Origin: Rhodospirillaceae bacterium
GTDB taxonomy: Bacteria; Pseudomonadota; Alphaproteobacteria; GCA-2731375
DNA: 64,000 nt
Direction: 5' to 3'
Assembly: GCA_018701215.1 (NCBI GenBank)
Contig: JABIWH010000001.1
Location: forward strand, 52,230-116,229
The notes under the pieces are model-generated. The model saw nothing but the letters and a program-made list of their open reading frames with translations, made no database searches and was not told the origin of the DNA. This document shows, in pieces, positions 17,240 to 26,221 of the stretch (position 1 is the first letter of the stretch; every line of letters begins with the position of its first letter). Position numbers and translations under genes: made by a program.

Positions 17240-19446
17240 TCACCCTGCCAGCGGCTCCACGTGCGGGTGATGGTGATCAGATTGCCATAGTCGTCGGTCC
17301 AGACCCGCCGGCCCGGCTTGGCCTTGAGCATCTTCCAGGGGCTGGCTGCCGGCGCAGAGGCCAGAACAGGTGCCAGATCCCTTGCCGTCCGCGCCATGGC
17401 GACCCAGGACGAGCCATAGTGATACTTGTCTCGGCCTTTTGGGTGATTGCGCTGCACATAGGCCACGATCCCCGCATCGGCGGCCAGATCGGCCAGCACC
17501 GGGCGCAGGTTGATATGCCGGTTGGAAATATGAAACATTATCAGGCCGCCGGGCGCCAGCCGGGAGAGGTAGACCGCCAAGGCTTCGCGGGTAACCAGAT
17601 GCAGGGGAATGGCGTCCGAGGAAAAAGCATCCAGGATCAGCAGATCGAACGACGGCGCGTTGTTGCCCACCGCGGCCTCGCGGGCCAGGGACAAACGGCC
17701 GTCGCCGATAACGATACGGGCCTGGGGGGCGCAATCGGTCAAATAATGGAAATGGCCCTGATCCCTGGCCAAGGTGACCACCAGGGGATCAATTTCATAG
17801 AAGGTCCATTGCCGGCCTGGCCGCTCGTAACAGGCCGCCGTGCCCACGCCAAGGCCAACAACCGCCACCTGATCGAACCGGTTGTCCAGGGCCAGTAGCA
17901 CCTGCCCCATGGGGCCTTTTGCGTGATAATAGGCGAGCGGTATGCGCTGGCGCGCCGGATCGGTGTACTGCACCCCGTGCTTGGTGGTGCCATGTTTGAA
18001 GACCAGTACGCTGCTATCGCCGCTGCCCCGGGCCACGACACGGTTAACGCCAAAAAAGCCGCGCGAGATGGCGATCTCGTCCGAGCGGTCATCGTAGGCG
18101 CCACTCGAAAGGATCGCCGCGATCGCCAGCCCGAAAAGCAGTGGCCGGCGTCGGCAGCCATAGGCCAGCAATGCCATGGGCAACAGATGCAGCAACAGCC
18201 AGGGCAGATCAAAATCGTCCGGATCATAGCCGGCCACGCGGGGCAGCACCAATAGAGCCACAAGAATTGCCAGGGGCAGGGCCTTCAGCGCCGTCATCGG
18301 CGCTTGATCCAGGCGCGGCCGCAGCAAACAGGCGGCAACCAGGGCCAGGGGATATTCCATCACCGTATCAAAGATGTTCGGCGCCAGCAGGGCGGTAAAG
18401 GCACCGCCCAGCACGCCGCCCAGGGACATCCAAAGATAAAATTCCGTCAGGCGGCTTGGCACCGGGCGCCGTTTGGCCAGCTCGCCATGGCAGACCAGGG
18501 CAATGAAAAAGAATACCGTCAGGTGCAGGGGCAGGACCAGGCGCAGGTAACGGATCTGCCAAAAGAACAACAATGCCAAGATTATCACCATGGGCACCTG
18601 GATGAACGCCGCCACACGGCGGGAGATCACCGGCCGGCGGGCGAAAACGATGACATAGGTGCCCAGATACAGGATCAACGGAATGACCCACAGCAATGGC
18701 GCCGAGGCGATATCGGTACTGATATGCTGGGTCACGCCCAGCAACAGAGCCGACGGCACGAACGCCAGTGCCAGCCAATGCAGCCGCCGGGGCCAATCCA
18801 CCTGCGCCGACAAACCGATCTCGTCCAACGCCCTTTGATCGGCACCCCCGCTCTGATAGCGGCGCAACAACAGCCAGGCACAGGCCCCGATCAGCAGTGC
18901 CAGCAGCGTGAAACCGACGGCCCAGGTCAGGCTTTGCTGCCCCAGTGTCAGCACCGGTTCCAGCAATACTGGATAGGCCAGCAAGGCCAGGATCGAACCA
19001 AAATTGCTGACGGCATACAGGATGTAGGGATTTGCCGCATCCCGGTGCCCGGTATAGGCAAACCAGCTTTGCAGCATGGGCGCCGTCGCCGCCAGGGCGA
19101 AAAACGGCAAGCCCACGGACAGGGTTAGCAGAACCAGCAGCCAAACCGCCGGCTGGCCGTCATTGGGCGGGTGCAGATCGGCGGCCACGGCAATGGGCAG
19201 GGCGGAAAAAGCCAGGGCCAGCAAAATCAGATGCACCACCGCCTGCCGCTTGGGCCGCAAATACCGCTGCCCCAGATGGGCGTATAGATAACCCGCCAGC
19301 AGAGTTGCTTGGAAGAACACCATGGCGATATTCCATACCGCCGGCGACCCGCCCAGCAGGGGCAGGACCATCTTGGAAAACATGGGCTGCACCCAGAACA
19401 GCAACAGGGCGCCCAGACCCAGGGTCACGGCATAAAGCGGCAGCAT
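17224..19446 (-). CDS. Fused MFS-type membrane domain / spermidine-synthase-like protein
   Basis: A 740-aa fusion. Roughly the first 470 residues are hydrophobic with about 12 or more membrane helices (LGALLLFWVQPMFSKMVLP is the family start). The last ~230 residues form a spermidine-synthase-like Rossmann domain: VAVVGLGVGTAACYERPG, FYEIDPLVVTLAR and the acidic LLILDAFSSDAIPLHL. The family is widely annotated, but the transported or aminopropylated compound is not known. The gene is alone on its strand, converging with pth (16-base overlap) and divergent from ychF. Confidence 0.88.
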   Translation of the reverse strand: MLPLYAVTLGLGALLLFWVQPMFSKMVLPLLGGSPAVWNIAMVFFQATLLAGYLYAHLGQRYLRPKRQAVVHLILLALAFSALPIAVAADLHPPNDGQPAVWLLVLLTLSVGLPFFALAATAPMLQSWFAYTGHRDAANPYILYAVSNFGSILALLAYPVLLEPVLTLGQQSLTWAVGFTLLALLIGACAWLLLRRYQSGGADQRALDEIGLSAQVDWPRRLHWLALAFVPSALLLGVTQHISTDIASAPLLWVIPLILYLGTYVIVFARRPVISRRVAAFIQVPMVIILALLFFWQIRYLRLVLPLHLTVFFFIALVCHGELAKRRPVPSRLTEFYLWMSLGGVLGGAFTALLAPNIFDTVMEYPLALVAACLLRPRLDQAPMTALKALPLAILVALLVLPRVAGYDPDDFDLPWLLLHLLPMALLAYGCRRRPLLFGLAIAAILSSGAYDDRSDEIAISRGFFGVNRVVARGSGDSSVLVFKHGTTKHGVQYTDPARQRIPLAYYHAKGPMGQVLLALDNRFDQVAVVGLGVGTAACYERPGRQWTFYEIDPLVVTLARDQGHFHYLTDCAPQARIVIGDGRLSLAREAAVGNNAPSFDLLILDAFSSDAIPLHLVTREALAVYLSRLAPGGLIMFHISNRHINLRPVLADLAADAGIVAYVQRNHPKGRDKYHYGSSWVAMARTARDLAPVLASAPAASPWKMLKAKPGRRVWTDDYGNLITITRTWSRWQGDQSVD

Positions 19447-19601
19447 GCGGGGTTACACCAATGATCTGCAACGAATCGGTTTTGCGCCGCCCCACCCTAC
19501 CTTCGCAAGCAGGGCTGGACAAATCGCAGCCTGGGCGGTATGCCCCGCCCTCCCCCATAATTCTCGCCCGGATGGGCGCAAGTGAAGTAGCGGAGCATGG
19601 A

Positions 19602-20702
19602 ATGGGTTTCAAATGCGGTATCGTCGGACTGCCCAATGTGGGCAAGTCGACCCTGTTCAATGCCTTGACCAAGACGGCGGCGGCGGCGGCGGAAAACTAT
19701 CCCTTTTGCACCATCGAACCCAACGTGGGCCAGGTCCCTGTGCCTGACCCGCGCCTGCAACTAATCGCCGACATTGCCAAACCGAAAAAGATCGTCCCGA
19801 CCCTGTTGGCCTTTGTCGATATCGCCGGCCTGGTGCGCGGCGCCTCGAAGGGCGAGGGCCTGGGCAACCAGTTCCTGGGCAATATCCGCGAGGTCGATGC
19901 CATCCTGCATGTACTGCGTTGTTTCGAGGACGAGAACGTCACCCATGTGGATGGCCGCATCGATCCCATTGGCGATGCGGAAACCGTGGATACGGAATTG
20001 ATGCTGTCCGACCTGGAAAGCCTGGAGAAACGCACCCAGGGCGCCATCAAGCGTCAGCGCGGCGGCGACAAGGAGGCCACGGCGCAGCTGGCGTTGATGG
20101 AACGTATTATCGCGGCACTGCAGGAAGGACGCCCGGCCCGTGATGTGGAAGTTTCCAAGGACGAGACCAAGATATTTCAGCAACTGCAGTTGCTGACCTC
20201 TAAACCTGTGCTTTATGTCTGCAATGTGGATGAAGAGGCCGCCGGCAGCGGCAATGACTACAGCCGATTGGTCGAGGAAATGGCGGCCCGGCAAAAGGCC
20301 GGCGTGGTTGTGATTTCCGCCAATATCGAGGCCGAGATCGCGCAATTGGACGACGGCGAGGAGAAGAGCGCCTTCCTCGAAGACCTTGGCCTGGCGGAAG
20401 CGGGCCTGGACCAGGTTATCCGGGCCGGCTATGCGCTGTTGGGCCTGCTGACCTATTTCACCGCCGGTCCCGAAGAGGTCCGCGCCTGGACCATTACTGA
20501 CGGCACCTTGGCGCCGGGCGCCGCCGGCGTCATCCATGGCGATTTCGAGCGCGGCTTCATCCGGGCCGAGACCATCGCCTATGACGATTTCCTGTCATGC
20601 AACGGCGAACAGGGCGCCAAGGACGCCGGGCGTATGCGCTCGGAAGGCCGCGATTACCAGGTCCAGGACGGCGATCTGCTGCTGTTCCGCTTCAACGTAT
20701 AA
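19602..20702 (+). CDS. ychF: Redox-regulated ATPase YchF (Obg-related)
   Basis: A universally conserved OBG-family P-loop ATPase that binds ribosomes. The P-loop is GLPNVGKST at residues 8-16, switch II is FVDIAGLVRGAS, and NVDEE replaces the GTP-specifying NKxD, which explains the ATP preference. The C-terminal TGS domain contains LLTYFTAGPEEVRAW and VIHGDFERGFIRAE. The start at 19602 (MGFKCG) matches the family; the open frame upstream is not used. At 366 aa the length is standard. Confidence 0.96.
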   Translation: MGFKCGIVGLPNVGKSTLFNALTKTAAAAAENYPFCTIEPNVGQVPVPDPRLQLIADIAKPKKIVPTLLAFVDIAGLVRGASKGEGLGNQFLGNIREVDAILHVLRCFEDENVTHVDGRIDPIGDAETVDTELMLSDLESLEKRTQGAIKRQRGGDKEATAQLALMERIIAALQEGRPARDVEVSKDETKIFQQLQLLTSKPVLYVCNVDEEAAGSGNDYSRLVEEMAARQKAGVVVISANIEAEIAQLDDGEEKSAFLEDLGLAEAGLDQVIRAGYALLGLLTYFTAGPEEVRAWTITDGTLAPGAAGVIHGDFERGFIRAETIAYDDFLSCNGEQGAKDAGRMRSEGRDYQVQDGDLLLFRFNV

Positions 20703-20711
20703 AAGCTGCAC

Positions 20712-21170
20712 TCAGGCGTAGGCGATGGAGATGGTTTCGGCAACCATCACCGGCCGCTCCGCGCCCTCGCGCTCCATGGTGACGGTGGAAATAACGCGGA
20801 CACCGTTATCCTTGACGTCTTCCGCCGCCTTCAGGACAGAGCGTAGGCGAACCCGGCTGCCCGCCGGCACCATGCCCGTAAAGCGCACTTTGTTGGAGCC
20901 ATAGTTCAGCCCGGTGCGCTTTTTCACGATCTGCAAATTCTGCGTCGATAATTCCGAGACCAGGGACAAGGTCAGATAGCCGTGCGCGATGGTGCTGCCA
21001 ATGGGCAGCTCGCGCGCGGCCCGTTCCGGATCGACGTGGATCCATTGGTGATCGCCGGTGGCCTCGGCGAACTTATCGATCCGCGCCTGATCTATGGTGA
21101 CCCATTCGCTGACCCCCATTTCCTCGCCCACATGCTGCTTCAGGTCCTGCGGCGTCTCGACGGTAAGCAT
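20712..21170 (-). CDS. MaoC-family (R)-enoyl-CoA hydratase-like protein
   Basis: A 152-aa single hot-dog protein. The active-site motif is ATGDHQWIHVDPERA, with Asp and His in the D-x4-H arrangement near residues 40-45, followed by IAHGYLTLSL. This matches the NodN/MaoC subgroup of (R)-specific enoyl-CoA hydratases. It converges with ychF at ten bases and lies downstream of the radical SAM gene with a 32-base gap. The physiological substrate is unknown. Confidence 0.86.
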   Translation of the reverse strand: MLTVETPQDLKQHVGEEMGVSEWVTIDQARIDKFAEATGDHQWIHVDPERAARELPIGSTIAHGYLTLSLVSELSTQNLQIVKKRTGLNYGSNKVRFTGMVPAGSRVRLRSVLKAAEDVKDNGVRVISTVTMEREGAERPVMVAETISIAYA

Positions 21171-21202
21171 GGCATTTCTCCTCCTACTACGGCTTTATGC
21201 CA

Positions 21203-22312
21203 TCACAGTAGCGACATCTGGTCGTTCTGGTCCAGAGGTGGACGGAACTGGCTGCAATCCAGCAGCTTTTTCTCCCAGCCGCCACGGGCATCAGGGCTCA
21301 GCTCCAGGCGGCGGCAGGCCAGCTCAAAACGCTGTGCGATCAAATCCGCATAAGGCCCGGATCCCACCATGCGCTGGTGGAACTGACTGTCATAATCCTT
21401 GCCGCCCCGGGCCTCGCGGATATGGCGCATGATGCGTTCGGCCCGGTCGGGGTAATGCTCCGCCAGCCAATCCCGCCATAGCGCCTTTATCTCCAGCGGC
21501 AGGCGCAACAGGATATAACCCGCGCCCTGGGCCCCGGCCGCCGCTGCCCGGCCCAAGATCGCCTCCATCTCCATATCCGTCAGGGCCGGGATCATCGGCG
21601 CCACCATAACGGCGGTGGGAATGCCCGCCTTGGCGAGAGCGGCGATGGCGCCCAGACGCCGCTCCGGCGTGGCGGCGCGCGGCTCCATGCGCCGGGCCAG
21701 ATGCCGGTCCAGGGTGGTGACGGACAGCGCCACCTTGACCAGACGCCGCGCCGCCATGGTCTTTAGAATATCAATGTCACGGCAAACCAGATTGGATTTC
21801 GTGACGATGGAGACGGGATGGTTGAAGCGCACCAGCACCTTCAACAATTCCCGCGTCACGGCCAAGCGACGCTCCACCGGCTGATAGGGGTCGGTATTGG
21901 TGCCAAGGGCGATGCTCCGGCATTTATAGCCCTTGCGCCGCAACTCCCGCTCCAGCACCGCCGGCGCATCCGGTTTGAACGACAGCTTGCTTTCGAAATC
22001 CAACCCTGGCGACAGACCCAGCCAGGCATGGGTGGGCCGCGCGAAACAATAGATGCAGCCATGTTCGCAGCCGCGATAGGGATTAATGGAGCGGTCAAAA
22101 CCAATATCGGGCGAGGTGTTATAACTGATGACCTTGCGGCTGCTATCCTTGCTCAAGGTCGTGCTTAGAACCGGCGGCGCATCATCCAGGCTGCCCCAGC
22201 CGTCGTCGCACCATTCCCTTTCCCGCGCCTCATAGCGGCCGGATTGGTTGGAGATGGCCCCTCGGCCCCGGCGGGCAGCGGGATGCATGCGGTGTGTGGT
22301 GCTGTCATCCAT
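21203..22312 (-). CDS. PA0069/SplB-like radical SAM protein
   Basis: A 369-aa radical SAM protein. The cluster motif CxxxCxxC is GCEHGCIYCFAR near residue 84, preceded by DRSINPYRGC. GTNTDPYQPVE and SIVTKSNLVCRDID follow, as in the PA0069/Rv2578c group, which is distantly related to spore photoproduct lyase SplB. The N-terminus RRGRGAISNQSGRYE is the family hallmark. The function is not established; resemblance to SplB suggests nucleic acid repair. A LexA-type box lies 27 bases upstream of the start, which fits a DNA-damage role. Confidence 0.88.
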   Translation of the reverse strand: MDDSTTHRMHPAARRGRGAISNQSGRYEAREREWCDDGWGSLDDAPPVLSTTLSKDSSRKVISYNTSPDIGFDRSINPYRGCEHGCIYCFARPTHAWLGLSPGLDFESKLSFKPDAPAVLERELRRKGYKCRSIALGTNTDPYQPVERRLAVTRELLKVLVRFNHPVSIVTKSNLVCRDIDILKTMAARRLVKVALSVTTLDRHLARRMEPRAATPERRLGAIAALAKAGIPTAVMVAPMIPALTDMEMEAILGRAAAAGAQGAGYILLRLPLEIKALWRDWLAEHYPDRAERIMRHIREARGGKDYDSQFHQRMVGSGPYADLIAQRFELACRRLELSPDARGGWEKKLLDCSQFRPPLDQNDQMSLL

Positions 22313-22338
22313 GGCCGATGGACTCTATGTATTTTACA

Positions 22339-22353
22339 GAACAAAGCAAGAAC
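22339..22353 (-). promoter_or_regulatory. LexA-type SOS box
   Basis: On the minus strand the sequence is GTTCTTGCTTTGTTC, a perfect GTTC-N7-GTTC direct repeat, the known alphaproteobacterial LexA operator. It is 27 bases upstream of the radical SAM start (22312) and 25 bases upstream of the divergent glycosyltransferase start (22378), so it could control either gene or both. Binding is inferred from the match. Confidence 0.7.
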
Positions 22354-22377
22354 ATTATGTGACCCCGAAAATGCGCT

Positions 22378-23070
22378 ATGATGGCGGACATGATTTCCGT
22401 CATTATTCCCACGCGCAACGCCGCGCCCGGTCTGCCCGCCACGCTGGCGGCGCTTCAATCAGGCCGGGAATCGAGCCTGATCCAACAGATTATCATCAGC
22501 GACGGCGGCTCCACCGACGGCACCTTTGAGATCGCGGAAGCGGCCGGCACCCAGATATTGCAAGGTCCGCCAGGACGGGGCGGGCAATTACAGCGTGGTG
22601 CCGTGGCGGCAAATGGCGAATGGCTGCTGTTCCTGCACGGCGATACTGTATTGGAGCCGGAATGGCTGTTTGCCGCCGAGGCTTTCATCGCCGATGACGC
22701 AAACAACGGCCAGGCGGCTGCCTTTCGCTTTGCCCTCGATGATACCGGCCCGGCGGCCCGGCGTTTGGAGCGGATCGTGGCCTGGCGCTGTGCCAAATTC
22801 GCTCTGCCCTATGGCGATCAGGGACTGCTGTTGTCACGGCTGTTCTATGGCCGGGTCGGCGGCTTCCGCGACCTGCCTTTGATGGAGGACGTGGATCTTG
22901 TGCGCCGCATCGGCAAACGCCGCCTGAAGATGCTGCCCGTGGCCGCAACAACCTCGGCCCGGCGCTACAAACGAGGCGGCTACATACGCCGGCCAGCCCG
23001 CAATCTGTTCTGTTTGAGTTTGTATTTCCTCGGTCTGCCGCCGCGCCTGTTGGCACGGCTATACGAATGA
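22378..23070 (+). CDS. TIGR04283-type glycosyltransferase (arsenosugar-associated family)
   Basis: A family 2 glycosyltransferase of 230 aa. It starts MISVIIPTRNAAPGLPATL, then has IISDGGSTDGTF (DGGSxD nucleotide-sugar site) and LFLHGDTVLEPEWL, whose HGDT is the DxD equivalent. The C-terminal ARRYKRGGYIRRPARN matches the family named for arsenosugar biosynthesis. In many genomes this gene occurs without arsenic genes, so the name is only a family label. The start could be 22378 or 22390. It overlaps the next gene by ATGA, indicating coupling. Confidence 0.86.
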   Translation: MMADMISVIIPTRNAAPGLPATLAALQSGRESSLIQQIIISDGGSTDGTFEIAEAAGTQILQGPPGRGGQLQRGAVAANGEWLLFLHGDTVLEPEWLFAAEAFIADDANNGQAAAFRFALDDTGPAARRLERIVAWRCAKFALPYGDQGLLLSRLFYGRVGGFRDLPLMEDVDLVRRIGKRRLKMLPVAATTSARRYKRGGYIRRPARNLFCLSLYFLGLPPRLLARLYE

Positions 23071-23726
23071 AGCGGGGTCGCCTGATCCTGTTCCTCAAGG
23101 CGCCCCGCCTGGGCGCGGTCAAAACCCGGCTGGGTGCCAGCATCGGGTCCCTGGCGGCCTGGCGCTTCTATAACGCCATGCTAACCAGGTTATGGCGGCG
23201 GTTTGCGCAAGAGCAGCGCTGGCGGACGGTCCTGGCCGTCAGCCCCGACCAAGGTGCCGCGCGCTGGCCCCCTGGTCTGGCGCGGCAAGCCCAGGGCCGT
23301 GGCGAACTGGGCCGGCGCATGGCCCGCGCCATGATGGCCGGCAACGGCCCGGTGGTGCTGGTGGGCGGCGATATTCCCGATTTGTCGGCGCGGCATATCG
23401 CGCAGGCCATGCAGGCCCTAAAGCATGCCGACGCGGTCTTTGGCCCGGCGGATGATGGCGGTTTCTGGCTGGTCGGTCTGCGCCGCGGCCAATGGGCGGC
23501 GCGATTATTTCACGGCGTCCGCTGGTCCAGTCCCCAGACGTTGACTGACACCCTGGCCAATCTGCCCGCGACGGCGCGGGTGGTGCAGTTGGAGACGCTA
23601 TCGGATGTGGATACCAGGGACGATTATCGCGCTTACCTCAGGCGACCGTCTTCACATGCTCCTGCAGGCGGGGCATCATCTCGGCGAAATTACAGGGCCG
23701 GAAGCGGATATCCAGCTGATCCTTGA
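23067..23726 (+). CDS. TIGR04282-type glycosyltransferase (arsenosugar-associated family)
   Basis: A 219-aa GT-A-type nucleotidyltransferase-like protein. LILFLKAPRLGAVKTRLG is the family start; VLVGGDIPDLSARHIAQAM and AVFGPADDGGFWLVGLR are the substrate motifs. It pairs with the TIGR04283 gene, as seen in many bacteria. The frame runs about 28 residues past the usual end (DTRDDYRAYL). The 3' end therefore overlaps the convergent moaB gene by 89 bases, and the extension is probably not functional. Confidence 0.86.
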   Translation: MKRGRLILFLKAPRLGAVKTRLGASIGSLAAWRFYNAMLTRLWRRFAQEQRWRTVLAVSPDQGAARWPPGLARQAQGRGELGRRMARAMMAGNGPVVLVGGDIPDLSARHIAQAMQALKHADAVFGPADDGGFWLVGLRRGQWAARLFHGVRWSSPQTLTDTLANLPATARVVQLETLSDVDTRDDYRAYLRRPSSHAPAGGASSRRNYRAGSGYPADP

Positions 23727-24183
23727 GGATATGGTCCCAACCATCCCGGCAGGCACCGGGCGAGCCCGGCAAGGCAAACAGATAGGTACCGCCCGCCACC
23801 CCTGCCGTGGCGCGGGACTGAATAGCCGAGGTGCCGATGATATTGAGGCTGATCTGGCGGAATATCTCGCCAAAGCCGGCGATCTCTTTTTCATACACCC
23901 CGGCGAAGGCCTCCGGCGTGACATCACGCCCCGTGACCCCGGTACCGCCGGTGGAAATTACCGTTTCCACCGCCTCGTCCGCGATCCAGGTTTGCAGCTG
24001 CGCGGTGATCGCCGCCACGTCATCCTTGACGATGGCCCGGTCCACCAGGTTATGGCCGGCCTCGTTCAGGCGCCCGACCAGGGTGTCGCCCGATTTATCG
24101 TCGGCCATGGTACGGCTGTCGGAAACCGTCAGGATGGCTATATTCAGGGGGCGAAAGGTAATCTTGTCGTCAATTCCGGACAT
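23638..24183 (-). CDS. moaB: Molybdenum cofactor biosynthesis protein B
   Basis: MoaB/Mog-family protein acting on molybdopterin (adenylylation or an accessory role). LNIAILTVSDSRT, DDKSGDTLVGRL, VISTGGTGVTGRDVTPEA and FALPGSPGACRDGWDHIL are the family motifs. The ATG at 24183 is chosen because homology begins with that segment; an upstream ATG at 24207 is possible. It overlaps the end of the lytic transglycosylase gene by 14 bases. No other molybdopterin genes are in the window. Confidence 0.93.
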   Translation of the reverse strand: MSGIDDKITFRPLNIAILTVSDSRTMADDKSGDTLVGRLNEAGHNLVDRAIVKDDVAAITAQLQTWIADEAVETVISTGGTGVTGRDVTPEAFAGVYEKEIAGFGEIFRQISLNIIGTSAIQSRATAGVAGGTYLFALPGSPGACRDGWDHILKDQLDIRFRPCNFAEMMPRLQEHVKTVA

Positions 24184-26128
24184 TACGTGCGACCGCCTTC
24201 GTTGCATTGTCTAGGTTGAAATAGATCGGCCAATGGCCGGTTGCCACCGCGTCCAGGGATGGGCTGTCCTGCGAGAAGCGCTCGCGGTAAATCCAGAAAT
24301 TTGTCAGCACCCGCTCCACGAACAACCGGCTTTCACGCCAGGGAATACTTTCCACGAACAGCAGGGGGTCGCCGTCGAACTTGGCCTTGCGCAGCCATTT
24401 GCGCAAATTGCCCGGGCCGGCGTTGTAGGCCACGGCCAGGCGGAACATGTCCCCCTTGACCAATTCATCGTCGAGCAAATAGCCAAGGTATTTTTGTCCC
24501 AGATCCAGATTGAATTCCGGATCAAACAATTTTGCTTTATTGCGCCAGCGCAAACTGCGGTCGCCGGCCACGAACGAGGCGGTCCGCGGCATCAATTGCA
24601 TCAGGCCGCGCGCGCCCACGGGGCTTTTGGCACGGACATTAAAACCTGATTCCTGACGCATGAAGGCGAACAAAATCGCCCGGTCGATGGCGAAACCCTT
24701 GCTCGGTTGCCAGGGCGGCATGGGGAACAGGGCCTGATCATAGGGCCGGTCGTCGCTGCCGCGCACACCGTGGGCCATGCGCAGCTGCATGGCGGGCAGG
24801 TTCAACTTGTGGGCCAGGGCCAACAGCGCCGGACCAGTCGTTTGACCGCTGGTTAGGTAGCAACGGCGCAGCTCCCGCTCTGCCCGGCGCACCTGGCCCA
24901 CTTGGACCACTTGGACCAGAGCCATGGCACGGCGGGCGCCGGGGATGCCGTCAACCTGCACCAGGCCTTGCGGCGTCAGCGGCGGCGGTGCCCATTGCAA
25001 ATTCAGTTCGACACCTAATTGCCGGGCCGCGATCAGGCCATGGAAGGTGCGCGGATGTTTCGCCGCCATTTGCAGCAGGGGATTGACCCGCTCCGGCTGG
25101 CGGGCCATCAGGTAGGCGCGCGCGGCCCAGAAGGCGCCGGCGGACCGGTTCCAAGCATCGGCGGTGGTGGAATGCGCCAGCGCCTCGAAATGACGGGCCG
25201 CCAAGTCAACCCGCTTCATACGCCAGGCTGACAGACCGGCGATCCAATCAGCATTGGAGATATGGCGCCGCGAGCGTTCCGCCGCCGGGCCGGCCAGGGC
25301 CAATGCCTTCTCGGCATTGCCGCGATAGAACCAACCGGCCGCGACGCGGGTCAGCAAAGCGTCCCGCTCGACCGTATCCAGTACCTTGATCACGTCCTTG
25401 CGGGCCAGATATCGCTGGGACGAGGTAAGGATTTCCCGTCGTACATTACGGCGGATTTTGGATGTAATATGCCGCACCTGCCGACGCTGGGCGGCGCCGC
25501 GTTTGCGCGGCGAACGGTAATGCGGCTCGGGCCGCCAATCAGCATATCCGTGGCCGCGCCGGGGCCCGACCGGCGATTTCGGCGCCCGATAATTCTTGGG
25601 CCGCCGGCGCAAGGCCAGCTTATGCACCCGGGCCGCGCCCGGATGATCGGCGTAGTGGGCCAGCCAGCCCTTCAGCTCGGAATAGCGCGAGCGGTATTTC
25701 TTCGGGTGCATATAACGTTGGAACAGCACATGACCCAGCAGCAGATCATCATCCAGGGTTTTGATCAGACGGTCCGCCGCCTTCCACTTGCCTCGCTCCT
25801 GCAAGACAAAGATGCGCTGATAGCGCGCGATGTCAGCCGCGCCCAAGATTTTCGGCAGGTCCACGTCTCGGGCCGGAGCCGCCAGCCCCCTCGGCTCCGT
25901 TGCGCTTTGCGAAGCCACGACCGCCACCGGCTCCGGCACTGTGACTGGCACTTTCATTGGCACTGGCACTGGGCCGGTTTGATTGGCTTGGGCCGCCACC
26001 GACCCGGCGAAGCAAAGGCCCATGGCCAAGAGACCCGCGGCCAAACTCCGACGCCGCCTCAACATACCCAGGCATCCCGCCAGACGGCGAAAGGTGCGCC
26101 GACCGCTATAATGGTTACTCTCCGACAT
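24170..26128 (-). CDS. Soluble lytic murein transglycosylase, Slt-like
   Basis: A periplasmic enzyme that cleaves peptidoglycan between MurNAc and GlcNAc. An arginine-rich signal peptide (MLRRRRSLAAGLLAMGLCF, ending AAQA) is followed by a proline/valine-rich linker and a long helical superhelix region. The C-terminal SLT domain has FMRQESGFNVRAKSPVGA (catalytic Glu in ES), GLMQLMP, and AYNAGPGN. The start is uncertain: 26128 (ATG), a GTG at 26209 or an ATG at 26065 that begins the signal peptide are all possible. A basic stretch (RRRPKNYRAPKSP, PHYRSPRKRGAAQRRQVR) inside the superhelix is unusual. Confidence 0.9.
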   Translation of the reverse strand: MSESNHYSGRRTFRRLAGCLGMLRRRRSLAAGLLAMGLCFAGSVAAQANQTGPVPVPMKVPVTVPEPVAVVASQSATEPRGLAAPARDVDLPKILGAADIARYQRIFVLQERGKWKAADRLIKTLDDDLLLGHVLFQRYMHPKKYRSRYSELKGWLAHYADHPGAARVHKLALRRRPKNYRAPKSPVGPRRGHGYADWRPEPHYRSPRKRGAAQRRQVRHITSKIRRNVRREILTSSQRYLARKDVIKVLDTVERDALLTRVAAGWFYRGNAEKALALAGPAAERSRRHISNADWIAGLSAWRMKRVDLAARHFEALAHSTTADAWNRSAGAFWAARAYLMARQPERVNPLLQMAAKHPRTFHGLIAARQLGVELNLQWAPPPLTPQGLVQVDGIPGARRAMALVQVVQVGQVRRAERELRRCYLTSGQTTGPALLALAHKLNLPAMQLRMAHGVRGSDDRPYDQALFPMPPWQPSKGFAIDRAILFAFMRQESGFNVRAKSPVGARGLMQLMPRTASFVAGDRSLRWRNKAKLFDPEFNLDLGQKYLGYLLDDELVKGDMFRLAVAYNAGPGNLRKWLRKAKFDGDPLLFVESIPWRESRLFVERVLTNFWIYRERFSQDSPSLDAVATGHWPIYFNLDNATKAVARNVRN

Positions 26129-26221
26129 AGACTGCCTAAATAGACCATCGAACCCGGCCCGGCAAGTCAGCCGCCTACCGCATTTAGTAGCTGTAATGAA
26201 ATCTGCCACTATATGTACCCG

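Noticed and set aside
19032..19601. YchF extended upstream to 556 codons
   Set aside because: Homology begins at MGFKCG (19602), and the upstream frame is antisense to the fused MFS gene.
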